Below are positions 6,909 to 14,474 of a DNA stretch of 64,000 nt, piece after piece. The stretch comes from VGTK01 sp046327915 (GTDB lineage Bacteria; Desulfobacterota; Binatia; UBA12015): positions 124,001-188,000 of the forward strand of contig JAXLXO010000005.1 of assembly GCA_046327915.1 (NCBI GenBank). Reading direction: 5' to 3'. The notes beneath the pieces were generated by a model, which did no database searches, was not told the DNA's origin, and was given only the letters and a program-made list of their open reading frames with translations. Position 1 is the first letter of the stretch. The number at the start of each line of letters is the position of its first letter. Position numbers and translations under genes: made by a program.

Positions 6909-8102
6909 GTGACGTCCACCGCGTACGACGTGATGGCGCCGTGCCACGAGCGCGCCGCGCGCGACGAGGCGCTGGCGACGCTGCGGCGCGAGGATCCCGT
7001 GCACTGGGACGAGGCGAACGGCTGGTGGCTGCTGACGCGGCACGCCGACGTTCGCGAGGTGTCGCGCAGCCCGGAGACGTTCTCGTCCGAGCCGCGCGGA
7101 CCGTGGCACGTGACCGAGTACACCTTCTCGATGCAGGCGATGGACGGCGAGCGCCACCGCCGGCACCGCGGCGTCGTGAGCCGCGCGTTCACGCCCCGGC
7201 TGGTCGCGATGCTCGAGGAGCGCGCCGAGCGCTACGCCGAACAGGCGATCGACGCGCTCGCCGGACGCCGCAGCGCGGAGTTCGTGGAAGAGCTCGCGGT
7301 CCCCGTTCCGCTGCGCATCATCGCCGACATGATCGGCGTCGCCGACGCGGACCTCGGCCGCTTCCGCGCGTGGAGCGACGCGCTGGTGCTCGCGGGCGGC
7401 GGCCACGGCGACGAGGCCGCACTCGCCGAGACGATGCGCCTCATGACCGACTTCCTCGGCTTCCTCGGCGAGGCCGTGGAGCGCCGCCGGCGCGAGCCGG
7501 GCGACGACGTGCTGAGCCTCATCGTCCGTGCCGGAACCGAGGGCGTGCTCGACGGCGACGCGCGCCTGCACCTCGACGGCGACGAGATCCGCGACTTCGC
7601 GCTGTTTCTGCTGGTCGCGGGCAACGAGACCACGCGCAACGCGATCGCGCAGGGCATGCTGGCGCTGTTCGAGCATCCGGAAGAGCGTGCGCGCCTCGCC
7701 GCCGACGAGTCGCTGTGGACCACGGCGACCGACGAGATCGTGCGCTGGACCTCGCCCGTGCGCGCCATGCGTCGCGTGGCGCTGCACGACACGACGCTCG
7801 GTGGTCGCGCCATCCGCGCCGGCGACTCGGTGGTGATGGTCTACGCGTCCGCGAACCGCGACGAGAGCGTCTTCGACGAGCCGCACCGCTTCCGCGTCGA
7901 CCGCGATCCCAACGAGCACCTCGCGTTCGGCTTCGGCCCGCACTACTGTCTCGGCGCGAACCTCGCGCGCATGGAGATCCGCGCGGTGTTGCGGAGCGTT
8001 CTGCGCCGCCTGCCGGGGATCCGGCTGGCGGACGGTGGCGTCGCGGTGCCGACGCCGAGCGCGCTGATCGACGGGCTCGACGCGCTGCCGGTCGAGTGGT
8101 GA
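6909..8102 (+). CDS. cytochrome P450, soluble bacterial type
   Basis: The 397-residue protein has every P450 landmark: the I-helix oxygen-activation motif AGNETT near residue 240, the K-helix ExxR in DEIVRW, the PERF-like FRVDRDPNEHLAFG segment, and the heme-thiolate loop FGFGPHYCLGANLAR with Cys347. No membrane anchor is present, so it is a cytoplasmic enzyme needing ferredoxin and a reductase. It starts at GTG 6909, only 16 bases after the PEP mutase gene ends, and 41 bases before the decarboxylase alpha gene, so it is a member of the phosphonate operon by position. Its substrate is unknown. A P450 is not part of the basic aminoethylphosphonate route, so it either tailors the product or acts on the lipid or glycan acceptor. 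Confidence 0.93.
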   Translation: MTSTAYDVMAPCHERAARDEALATLRREDPVHWDEANGWWLLTRHADVREVSRSPETFSSEPRGPWHVTEYTFSMQAMDGERHRRHRGVVSRAFTPRLVAMLEERAERYAEQAIDALAGRRSAEFVEELAVPVPLRIIADMIGVADADLGRFRAWSDALVLAGGGHGDEAALAETMRLMTDFLGFLGEAVERRRREPGDDVLSLIVRAGTEGVLDGDARLHLDGDEIRDFALFLLVAGNETTRNAIAQGMLALFEHPEERARLAADESLWTTATDEIVRWTSPVRAMRRVALHDTTLGGRAIRAGDSVVMVYASANRDESVFDEPHRFRVDRDPNEHLAFGFGPHYCLGANLARMEIRAVLRSVLRRLPGIRLADGGVAVPTPSALIDGLDALPVEW

Positions 8103-8143
8103 GCGTCGTCGTTCGTCCAGCACGGGAGGAGTGAGCAGGAGCC

Positions 8144-8644
8144 ATGGAGAAGGGATCGCTGAGCGGAGTCGAGCTCGCGGACGCGCTGTGCGCACGCGGC
8201 TTCGACTTCTTCACCGGCGTGCCGTGCTCGCTGGTCGCGTCGCTGATCGTCGCGCTCGAGCCGCACGGCTACGTCGCCGAGACGCGCGAGGACGCAGCCC
8301 TCGGCCTCGCCGCGGGGGCGGCGCTGGCCGGACGCCGTCCGGTCGTCGTGATGCAGAACTCGGGCTTCGGCGTGTCGCTCAACGCGATCGGCTCGCTGCA
8401 GGACATCTACGCGATGCCGTGCCTGCTGGTCATCACGTGGCGCGGCTACGAGGGCAAGGACGCGCCGGAGCACCTGGTGATGGGAGAGGCGATGCCCGCG
8501 ATCCTCGACGCGATGCACATCCCGTGGCGTGCGCTCGGTACGGACGCCGCGGCGGCGGACGCCGACGCGCAGTGGGCGCGTGCGCGCCTCGACGAGAAGG
8601 CCGGACCCGTCGCGCTGATCGTCAAGCCCGGGGTGCTCGCATGA
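8144..8644 (+). CDS. phosphonopyruvate decarboxylase, alpha subunit (ThDP Pyr domain)
   Basis: This 166-residue protein corresponds to the N-terminal half of phosphonopyruvate decarboxylase, the thiamine-diphosphate enzyme that drives the unfavourable PEP mutase step forward by making phosphonoacetaldehyde. It carries FFTGVPCSLV, the cofactor-activating Glu in TREDAALGLAAGAALAG, and the Ppd signature VVVMQNSGFG followed by LLVITWRG. Normally Pyr and PP domains sit in one ~380-residue chain; here they are separate genes, as in sulfopyruvate decarboxylase ComD/ComE. Sulfopyruvate is therefore an alternative substrate on sequence alone, but the neighbours favour phosphonopyruvate. Ribosome sites GGAGGAG and GCAGGAG precede the ATG. 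The stop overlaps the next start (ATGA). Confidence 0.85.
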   Translation: MEKGSLSGVELADALCARGFDFFTGVPCSLVASLIVALEPHGYVAETREDAALGLAAGAALAGRRPVVVMQNSGFGVSLNAIGSLQDIYAMPCLLVITWRGYEGKDAPEHLVMGEAMPAILDAMHIPWRALGTDAAAADADAQWARARLDEKAGPVALIVKPGVLA

Positions 8645-9252
8645 CGCCGGTGGCGGAGCGTCCGACGACGCGAGACGCGGTGTCCGCGGTGCTGCCCGAG
8701 CTCGGCGGCCACGCGCGCGTGTGCGCCAACGGCTTCATCTCGCGCTGGGTGTGTGCGCTCGGCGACGACGAGGCGAACTTCTACATGATCGGCTCGATGG
8801 GCCTCGCGTCGTCGATCGGCCTCGGCATCGCCGCGGCGCAGCCCGACGTTCCGGTCGCGGTGATCGACGGCGATGGCAACGTGCTGATGAACCTGGGCTC
8901 GCTCGCGATGACCGCGGTGATGGCGCCGACGAAGTTCCGCCACGTCGTGCTCGACAACGGCGTCTACGCGAGCACCGGCAACCAGCCGGCGATCTCGGCG
9001 AGCGTCAAGCTGGAGGAGATCGCGCGTGCCGCGGGTTACCGGCAGGTCGCACGCGTCGGGCGGCTCGCGGAGATCGCGCCGGCGCTGCGCGCGCAGCTCG
9101 CGGTGGACGGCCCGACCTTGCTGCTCGTCGAGACGCAGCCCGAGTCCGGACCTCCGGCGCCGCGCATCCCCTACACGCCGCCGGAGATGACGGCGCGCGT
9201 GTCGCGCGCAGTCGCACGTCTCGCGGTGGAAGCGGGGAAGGGCGCGCGGTGA
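8641..9252 (+). CDS. phosphonopyruvate decarboxylase, beta subunit (ThDP PP domain)
   Basis: The 203-residue protein is the pyrophosphate-binding half of the split decarboxylase. The ThDP/Mg motif is seen as IDGDGNVLMNLGSL, with GDGN at residues 77-80 and the closing Asn three residues later. MIGSMGLASSIGLGIAAAQP and VVLDNGVYASTGNQPA are characteristic of phosphonopyruvate and sulfopyruvate decarboxylases. Both halves are needed to build the active site at the alpha/beta interface. The ATG at 8641 overlaps the alpha stop by four bases, which suggests translational coupling and equal stoichiometry. The 3' end overlaps the transaminase start (GTGA). Confidence 0.87.
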   Translation: MTPVAERPTTRDAVSAVLPELGGHARVCANGFISRWVCALGDDEANFYMIGSMGLASSIGLGIAAAQPDVPVAVIDGDGNVLMNLGSLAMTAVMAPTKFRHVVLDNGVYASTGNQPAISASVKLEEIARAAGYRQVARVGRLAEIAPALRAQLAVDGPTLLLVETQPESGPPAPRIPYTPPEMTARVSRAVARLAVEAGKGAR

Positions 9253-10331
9253 TCCTGCTCAACCCCGGACCGGTCAACGTCTCGCCGCGCGTCACCGCGG
9301 CGATGTCGCGCGGCGACCTCTGCCACCGCGAGCCCGAGTTCCAGCAGCTGCTCGACTCGGTGCGGGGCAAGCTGGTGCGCGCGCTCGCGCCGGACGGCGA
9401 CTGGGTCGCGGTGCCGCTCACCGGCTCAGGCACGCTGGCCCTGGAGGCGGGCGTGACCAGCGTCGTGTCGAGCGGACGCCGCATGCTGGTCGTCGTGAAC
9501 GGCGTCTACGGCGAGCGCATCCTCGAGATGGCGCAGACGCACGGCATCGCGACCGTGGTCGTGCGCAGCGACTGGGGGCGTCCGCCCGATCTCGCCGCGA
9601 TCGAGAACGCGCTGCGCGCCGATCCCGGCATCGAGGTCGTGGCGCTGGTGCACCACGAGACCACGACCGGACTGCTGAACCCGGTCGAGGCGGTCGGCCG
9701 CATCACGCGCGCGCACGGACGCGTGCTCTTCGTCGACGCGATCAGCGGGCTCGCCGGCGACACGCTGCGGCTCGAGGAGTGGGGCGTCGGGGTGTGCGTC
9801 GGCGTCGCGAACAAGTGCGTGCAGGGCATCCCCGGCATCGGCTTCGTGCTCACGAAGCGCAGCGAGATGCAGCGCATGGCGGAGATCCCGCCGCGCTCGG
9901 TCTACATGCACCTGCCGCGGCACTTCGCGGCGCACGAGAAGCACACCGTGCCGTTCACGGCCGCGGTGCAGGTGCTCTACGCGCTCGACGAGGCGCTCGA
10001 CGAGCTGCTCGAGGAAGGCGTCGATGCGCGCGTCGCGCGCTACGGCCGCGCCGCGGCGCAGCTGCGCGCGGGCTTCGAGCGTCTCGGCCTCAAGCTGATG
10101 CTGCCGCCGGAGCTGCGCTCGAACTCGATCACGACGCTCTCGCTGCCGCAGGGGCTCACGTACCAGCAGCTGCACGACCGCGTGCGCAAGGACGGCTTCG
10201 TGATCTACGAGGGACAGGGACAGCTCAGCACCCAGGTCTTCCGCGTCGCCAACATGGGCGCGCTGTCCCGGGACGACTTCGCGCGCTTCCTGGTCTCGCT
10301 CGAGCGCGCGATGGGCGGAGCGTCGGCATGA
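9249..10331 (+). CDS. phnW: 2-aminoethylphosphonate-pyruvate transaminase-like aminotransferase
   Basis: This 360-residue class V, fold-type I PLP enzyme resembles PhnW. In the biosynthetic direction it would aminate phosphonoacetaldehyde to 2-aminoethylphosphonate. Visible motifs are the N-terminal NPGPVNVSPRV, CHREPEFQQLL, the cofactor-contacting LTGSGTLALE, the Asp in VDAISGLAGD, and the Schiff-base lysine K189 in VANKCVQGIPGIGFVL. Serine-glyoxylate and alanine-glyoxylate transaminases are relatives, but the ANKCxQG-PG-GF pattern and the adjacent decarboxylase genes point to phosphonoacetaldehyde. The GTG start overlaps the preceding stop by four bases, and the stop overlaps the next ATG by four. 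The class is certain, the substrate probable. Confidence 0.85.
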   Translation: MILLNPGPVNVSPRVTAAMSRGDLCHREPEFQQLLDSVRGKLVRALAPDGDWVAVPLTGSGTLALEAGVTSVVSSGRRMLVVVNGVYGERILEMAQTHGIATVVVRSDWGRPPDLAAIENALRADPGIEVVALVHHETTTGLLNPVEAVGRITRAHGRVLFVDAISGLAGDTLRLEEWGVGVCVGVANKCVQGIPGIGFVLTKRSEMQRMAEIPPRSVYMHLPRHFAAHEKHTVPFTAAVQVLYALDEALDELLEEGVDARVARYGRAAAQLRAGFERLGLKLMLPPELRSNSITTLSLPQGLTYQQLHDRVRKDGFVIYEGQGQLSTQVFRVANMGALSRDDFARFLVSLERAMGGASA

Positions 10332-11053
10332 GTGCCGCCACGACGGCGATCATCCTCGCGGCCGGTGTCGGCAAGCGTTTCGGCGCCGAGATGAACGACC
10401 GGCCCAAGGCGTTGCTGGAAGTCGGCGGCGAGACGCTGATCGCACGTCTCGTTCGCCAGCTGCGCGAGGGCGGCGTCGAGCGCATCGTCATCGTCGTCGG
10501 ACATCGCGGCGAGCTGATCGAGCAGGAGCTCGGCGGCGTTCCGGGCGTCGCGTTCCTGCACAACCCGGAATATCGCCGCGGCGCGATCCTGTCGCTGTGG
10601 ACCGCGCGCGAGCACCTCGGCGGACCCGCGCTGGTGATGGACGCGGACGTCTTCCTGCCGACCGAGATGATGCTTCGCCTGCTGCGCTCGGCGCACGACG
10701 ACTGCTTCCTGCTCGACGGCAGCGCCGACGCCACCGGCGAGGAGCAGATGCTGCACGTGCGCGACGGCCGCGTGACCGACATCGCGCGCAGCCCGCGCGG
10801 CGAGTACGACCTGCTCGGCGAGTCGGTCGGCTTCCTGAAGCTCGGTGCCGAGGGCGCGCGCGTCCTTCGCGAGCTGCTCGACGCGCGCGTCGCGGCGGGC
10901 GTCAAGGACATCGAGCACGAGGAGGTCTACCCGGAGTTCCTGTCGCGCGTGGTCACGGGCTTCGAGCGCGTCGACGACCTCGACTGGACCGAGATCGACT
11001 TCCCCGAGGACCTCGAGCGCGCCCGCGCGATGGCGAGCGGGCGGCGCGACTGA
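10328..11053 (+). CDS. LicC/PntC-like nucleotidyltransferase (putative CTP:phosphonate cytidylyltransferase)
   Basis: The 241-residue protein is a stand-alone nucleotidyltransferase of the phosphocholine/aminoethylphosphonate cytidylyltransferase kind. It starts with the nucleotide-binding signature ILAAGVGKRFGAEMNDRPKA. It then has VVGHRGELIEQEL, FLHNPEYRRGAILSLWTARE (the region that contacts the choline-like substrate in LicC) and the metal-binding LVMDADVFLP. The late WTEIDFPEDLERA matches the conserved C-terminal element in which a second metal-binding Asp sits. The operon also carries a nucleotidyltransferase domain fused to the PEP mutase, so two activation enzymes are encoded; one may use CTP and AEP while the other handles a modified phosphonate or another sugar or alcohol phosphate. 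The ATG overlaps the preceding stop. Confidence 0.85.
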   Translation: MSAATTAIILAAGVGKRFGAEMNDRPKALLEVGGETLIARLVRQLREGGVERIVIVVGHRGELIEQELGGVPGVAFLHNPEYRRGAILSLWTAREHLGGPALVMDADVFLPTEMMLRLLRSAHDDCFLLDGSADATGEEQMLHVRDGRVTDIARSPRGEYDLLGESVGFLKLGAEGARVLRELLDARVAAGVKDIEHEEVYPEFLSRVVTGFERVDDLDWTEIDFPEDLERARAMASGRRD

Positions 11054-11061
11054 GCGCGCCG

Positions 11062-11928
11062 GTGTCCGCGTCGCGCCGCCTCATCGTCAACGGCGACGAC
11101 TTCGGCCTCGCGCGCGAGGTCAACCGCGCGATCGTGCGCGCGCACCGCGACGGCATCCTCACGACGACGAGCCTGATGGTCATGTCGCCGTTCGCGGCCG
11201 AGGCGGTGCAGCTCGCACGCGACAACCCGGGCCTCGGCGTCGGCCTGCACCTCGTGCTCGTGCAGGGAACTCCCGCCAGCGCCGACGCCCGCGCGACGGG
11301 CCTCGCGACGGCGAACGGCGCGTTTCGCGAGAGCGCCATCCCGGCGGCGCTGCGCTACTTCTTCGACCCGAAGCTGCACCGCGCGGTCCTGCGCGAGGTG
11401 CGCGCGCAGCTGGAGCGCTTTCGCGATACCGGCCTGCCGCTCGACCACGTCGACGGCCACCTGAACGTCCACCTGCACCCGATGCTGCAGGCGACGCTCG
11501 CCACGCTCGCGCCGGAGTTCGACATCCGTGCGGTGCGCCTCACGCGCGAGCCGATCGCGCCGAACCTGCGCTACGACCCGCGCCACCGCGCACGCAAGAC
11601 CTTCGAGGGCGTCGTGCTGGAGCTGCTGTCGCGCATCACCGAGAAGCGCCTGGCACCGCTCGGCGTCGCGTTCGCCGACCGGACGCTCGGCCTGCACCAG
11701 AGCGGCGGCTGCGACGAGCACTACTTGACGCACGCGCTGTCCGAGCTGCCCGAGGGCGTGTCCGAGCTCTACTGCCACCCCGCCGAGGCGCAGACGCCGG
11801 AGATGCGGCGGCTGATGCCGGGCTATCGCCCGGCGGACGAGCTCGTGGCGCTGACCTCTCCGCGGATCCGCGCGCTGGTCGCGGAGCGCGGCATCGAGCT
11901 GATCCGCTGGTCCGATCTGCACGCTTGA
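11062..11928 (+). CDS. hpnK: HpnK/ChbG (YdjC-like) carbohydrate deacetylase
   Basis: The 288-residue protein belongs to the YdjC/ChbG deacetylase family and looks most like HpnK, the deacetylase linked to N-acetylglucosamine-decorated hopanoids. It opens LIVNGDDFGLAREVNRAIVR with the metal-binding Asp pair. It then has LGVGLHLVLVQGTP (metal His; the LHLVLV-G form is typical of HpnK) and LPLDHVDGHLNVHLHP with the remaining histidines. The C-terminal ELYCHPAE is the family's late conserved His motif. GTG 11062 is the first normal start codon, nine bases after the preceding stop; a CTG overlapping that stop at 11050 would extend it by four residues. It is the last gene of the phosphonate operon, while hpnI and hpnJ lie at 30.5-33.2 kb. 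Assignment to HpnK over other YdjC deacetylases is likely but not certain. Confidence 0.8.
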   Translation: MSASRRLIVNGDDFGLAREVNRAIVRAHRDGILTTTSLMVMSPFAAEAVQLARDNPGLGVGLHLVLVQGTPASADARATGLATANGAFRESAIPAALRYFFDPKLHRAVLREVRAQLERFRDTGLPLDHVDGHLNVHLHPMLQATLATLAPEFDIRAVRLTREPIAPNLRYDPRHRARKTFEGVVLELLSRITEKRLAPLGVAFADRTLGLHQSGGCDEHYLTHALSELPEGVSELYCHPAEAQTPEMRRLMPGYRPADELVALTSPRIRALVAERGIELIRWSDLHA

Positions 11929-11930
11929 AA

Positions 11931-11946
11931 GCCGCGCACGCGCGGC
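11931..11946 (+). terminator. short GC hairpin just after the phosphonate operon
   Basis: GCCGCG (11931-11936) and CGCGGC (11941-11946) form a 6-bp stem with a 4-base loop, two bases after the stop codon of the last operon gene. There is no T-run. It is a weak candidate for the operon end. Confidence 0.3.
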
Positions 11947-11989
11947 GTAGCCGTGGCCCGACGCCGCACCGGTGGCGCAAGGAGACGCG

Positions 11990-12679
11990 ATGGAGAAGCT
12001 CGTCTACGTCCTGTGGAAGCGCGGCGCCGAGCCGAACGAGGGGTTCAAGCGCCGGCTGCTCGACGAGACGGCGCCGCGACTCCTCGCGCTCGCGATCGAG
12101 CGCGTCCGCATCTCGGTCGTGGACGACGACGTCGCGGCGGGGGAGCGCCTGCGTCTCGGCCGGATGTCGCCGCCGAAGGACGGCTTCCTGTCGTTCTGGA
12201 TCGAGCAGTCGCAGGACCGCGGTCACGTCGAGCGCGTGCTCGCGGGAACCTGCGGATCGTTCGCGGGCTACCTCGTCGTGGAGTCGCGGCCGCTGGTGAA
12301 CCGCGCCGCGCGTCCGGGGACGCGCACGCCGGGCTTCGCCGGTGTGACGTGCATCGAGCCGGCCGACGGCGTGTCGCACGCCGAGTTCGTGCGCCGCTGG
12401 CACGAGGAGCAGCGCGCCTGCGCGATCGAGACCCAGAGCACCTTCGGCTACGTGCGCAACGAGATCGTGCGTGCGCTGACGCCGGACGCACCGCCGTGGG
12501 CCGCGATCGTCGAGGAGAACTTCCCGCTCGCGGCGCTCACCGACCCGGCCGCGTTCTACGACGCGGTCGGCGATCCAGAGAAGCTCAAGCGCAACGCGAC
12601 GCGGATGTTCGAGACCTGCCAGGGCTTCCTCGCGCTCGACCGCGTCGAGTCGCACCCGATGAGCGAATACGTCCTCTGA
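11990..12679 (+). CDS. EthD-domain-like dimeric alpha/beta-barrel protein
   Basis: The 229-residue protein appears to contain two ferredoxin-like dimeric barrel repeats. The second reads as an EthD domain (GFAGVTCIEPADGVSHAEF followed by VRRWHEEQRACAIETQST), and the first begins MEKLVYVLWKRGAEPNEGF in the same style. EthD proteins accompany oxidative degradation systems, but their biochemical role is often unclear. The ATG at 11990 is chosen because AAGGAG lies seven bases upstream. An ATG at 11972 is the alternative and would add six residues. The CoA-transferase gene follows after 11 bases, so the two are probably co-transcribed and may act on the same CoA-linked substrate. Confidence 0.7.
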   Translation: MEKLVYVLWKRGAEPNEGFKRRLLDETAPRLLALAIERVRISVVDDDVAAGERLRLGRMSPPKDGFLSFWIEQSQDRGHVERVLAGTCGSFAGYLVVESRPLVNRAARPGTRTPGFAGVTCIEPADGVSHAEFVRRWHEEQRACAIETQSTFGYVRNEIVRALTPDAPPWAAIVEENFPLAALTDPAAFYDAVGDPEKLKRNATRMFETCQGFLALDRVESHPMSEYVL

Positions 12680-12690
12680 AGGACGCGCCG

Positions 12691-13878
12691 GTGCCGCTCT
12701 CGAAGCTCACCGTCGTCGACCTCGCGACGCTCGCGGCGGCGCCGCAGATCGCGGCCTTCTTCGGCGACTTCGGCGCGCGCGTGATCAAGGTGGAGCACCC
12801 GCGCGGCGACTCGCTGCGCAGGCTCGTCGACGCACGCGGCGTGCCGCTCACCTGGAAGATCGTCAATCGCAACAAGCAGCACGTGACGCTCGACGTGACG
12901 AAGCCCGAGGGCCGCGCGCTGCTCGACGAGATGCTGGCGCGCGCCGACCTGCTGGTGTGCAACCTCGGGCGCGAGCGGCTCGCGCGCTTCGGCCTCGAGC
13001 GCGCGCACCTCGCGGCGGCGCACCCGCGGCTGGTGGTCGTCAATCTCACGGCCTACGGCACCGACGGTCCGTGGGCCGAGCGTCCCGGCTCGGGCACGCT
13101 CGCCGAGGCGATGAGCGGGCTCGCGGCATTGACCGGCGAGCCCGATGGTCCGCCGACACTGTCGCCGGTGGGGCTCGGCGACTGGATGGGCGTGCTGCAG
13201 GGAATCGTTGCGGCGCTGCTCGGCCTCTACGCGCGCGACACGGCGGGACGCAGCGGACGCGGCGAGCTGCTCGACGTCGCGATGTACGAGCCTCTGCTCG
13301 GCCTGATGTCGCTGCGTCTCGCGCAGACCTCGCGCGACGGCACCGAGCCCGGACGTCACGGCAACCGCTTCCCGACCGTGGCGCCGCGCAACACGTACCG
13401 CACGCGCGACGGCGGCTGGGTCGCGATCACCGCGGGAACCGACGACCTCGCGCACCGCGCGCTCGCGGTGATCGGGTGTCCCGAGCTGCGCGACGATCCG
13501 CGCTTCCGCGACAATCGCGCGCGGGTCGAGAACGCGGACGCGCTCGACGGCCTGCTCGGCGACTGGATCGCCGCCCGCGACACGGCGGACGTCGTCACCG
13601 CGTTCAACGCGGCCGGCGTCTCGATGGCGTCGGTGGACGGCTTGAAGGACGTGCTGGCGAACCCGCACTTCCGCGCGCGCGGCAGCCTCGTCGCCGCGCC
13701 CGATGGGGACGGAGGGACGATGACCGTGCCCGCACCGTCCCCGCGCCGCGAGGCGGATCCCGGCCGGATCGACCACCTCGGCGGCGCGCTCGGCGCCGAC
13801 AACGACGAGGTCTACGTCGACTGGCTGGGCTGCGAGCCCGCCAGGATCGAGCGCCTCCGCCGTGACGGCGTGATCTGA
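12691..13878 (+). CDS. CaiB/BaiF family III CoA-transferase
   Basis: The 395-residue protein matches family III CoA-transferases, which move CoA between acids in the cytoplasm. It has the N-terminal VVDLATLAAAPQIAAFFGDF and VIKVEHPRGDSLR (CoA-binding Rossmann part), NLTAYGTDGPWAERPGSGTL, and the region of the catalytic Asp (VGLGDWMGVLQG) near residue 165. The C-terminal FNAAGVSMASVDGLKDVLAN and NPHFRARGSL are also typical. Start GTG 12691 is preceded by GAAGGA. The gene is placed with the EthD-like gene and opposite the molybdenum dehydrogenase operon, with which it is convergent. The acyl substrate is unknown; a carboxylate produced after hydroxylation by the neighbouring molybdoenzyme is possible but speculative. 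Confidence 0.92.
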   Translation: MPLSKLTVVDLATLAAAPQIAAFFGDFGARVIKVEHPRGDSLRRLVDARGVPLTWKIVNRNKQHVTLDVTKPEGRALLDEMLARADLLVCNLGRERLARFGLERAHLAAAHPRLVVVNLTAYGTDGPWAERPGSGTLAEAMSGLAALTGEPDGPPTLSPVGLGDWMGVLQGIVAALLGLYARDTAGRSGRGELLDVAMYEPLLGLMSLRLAQTSRDGTEPGRHGNRFPTVAPRNTYRTRDGGWVAITAGTDDLAHRALAVIGCPELRDDPRFRDNRARVENADALDGLLGDWIAARDTADVVTAFNAAGVSMASVDGLKDVLANPHFRARGSLVAAPDGDGGTMTVPAPSPRREADPGRIDHLGGALGADNDEVYVDWLGCEPARIERLRRDGVI

Positions 13879-13948
13879 GCGGCGCCGCGTCCGCGGGTCC
13901 GTGCGGCCGTCACCACGGGGCACGCCGCCGGCGTCGCGACGCCGTCCG

Positions 13949-14473
13949 CTACCCGGAGCGCGTGCAGCTCGCGCCGTCCGCCGGGGACAGGCGGAGATCG
14001 CGCAGGTCGGCCGCGAACAGGGCCGGCAGGCGCGCGATCGCTCCGTGCGGAGCGCCGGCGACGTGCTCGGCCGCGACCTCGGTCCACGGCACGAAGTAGC
14101 GCTCGAGGAGCTCGCGGATCAGCACGGTGTCGTCGTGCTCGATCGCGCAGGCGAGCAGCTCGCAGGCGCCGCCGAGGTGGTCCGGCGGCAGCGATCGGTC
14201 GCCGAAGCGCAGGCCGAGGTGCGCCATCACGCGCATCCAGTCCTCGCGCACCGCACCGCCGTCGCGCCCGAGGGCGGCGTGCAGCAGCAGCGGTACCGAT
14301 GGCGCGGGCAGGCCGACCACGAAGGTGGCGAGGAACTCGGCCTCGCAGTCGGCGAAGCACCCCGGCAGCGAGAGCGCCTGCCATGCTTCGTCGCGCGCGC
14401 GGGCGGGAGCGAGCGGGCTCCAGATCCGCGCCCACGAGACGAACACCAGCGCCGCGTCGCGCGCAGCGGACAT
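13949..14473 (-). CDS. TorD/DmsD-type molybdoenzyme maturation chaperone
   Basis: The 174-residue helical protein belongs to the TorD superfamily of chaperones that bind the Tat signal or help insert the molybdenum cofactor into DMSO-reductase-family enzymes. It opens MSAARDAALVFVSWARIWSP, and has the family-like EFLATFVVGLP, a REDWMRVMAHLGLRFG segment and ELLERYFVPW followed by FAADL at the C-terminal end. Position is the strongest evidence: it is the last gene of the alpha-beta-gamma operon, starting one base after the gamma stop, exactly the EbdD/DdhD position. It is at the short end of the family. Its 3' end converges on the CoA-transferase gene. Confidence 0.75.
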   Translation of the reverse strand: MSAARDAALVFVSWARIWSPLAPARARDEAWQALSLPGCFADCEAEFLATFVVGLPAPSVPLLLHAALGRDGGAVREDWMRVMAHLGLRFGDRSLPPDHLGGACELLACAIEHDDTVLIRELLERYFVPWTEVAAEHVAGAPHGAIARLPALFAADLRDLRLSPADGASCTRSG

Positions 14474-14474
14474 C

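Noticed and set aside
5117..7192. Minus-strand extension of the ferredoxin frame across the phosphonate genes
   Set aside because: The text upstream of the ferredoxin ATG is Arg/Val/Asp-rich antisense of the PEP mutase and P450 genes, without domains. Third-position GC bias fits the plus-strand genes.
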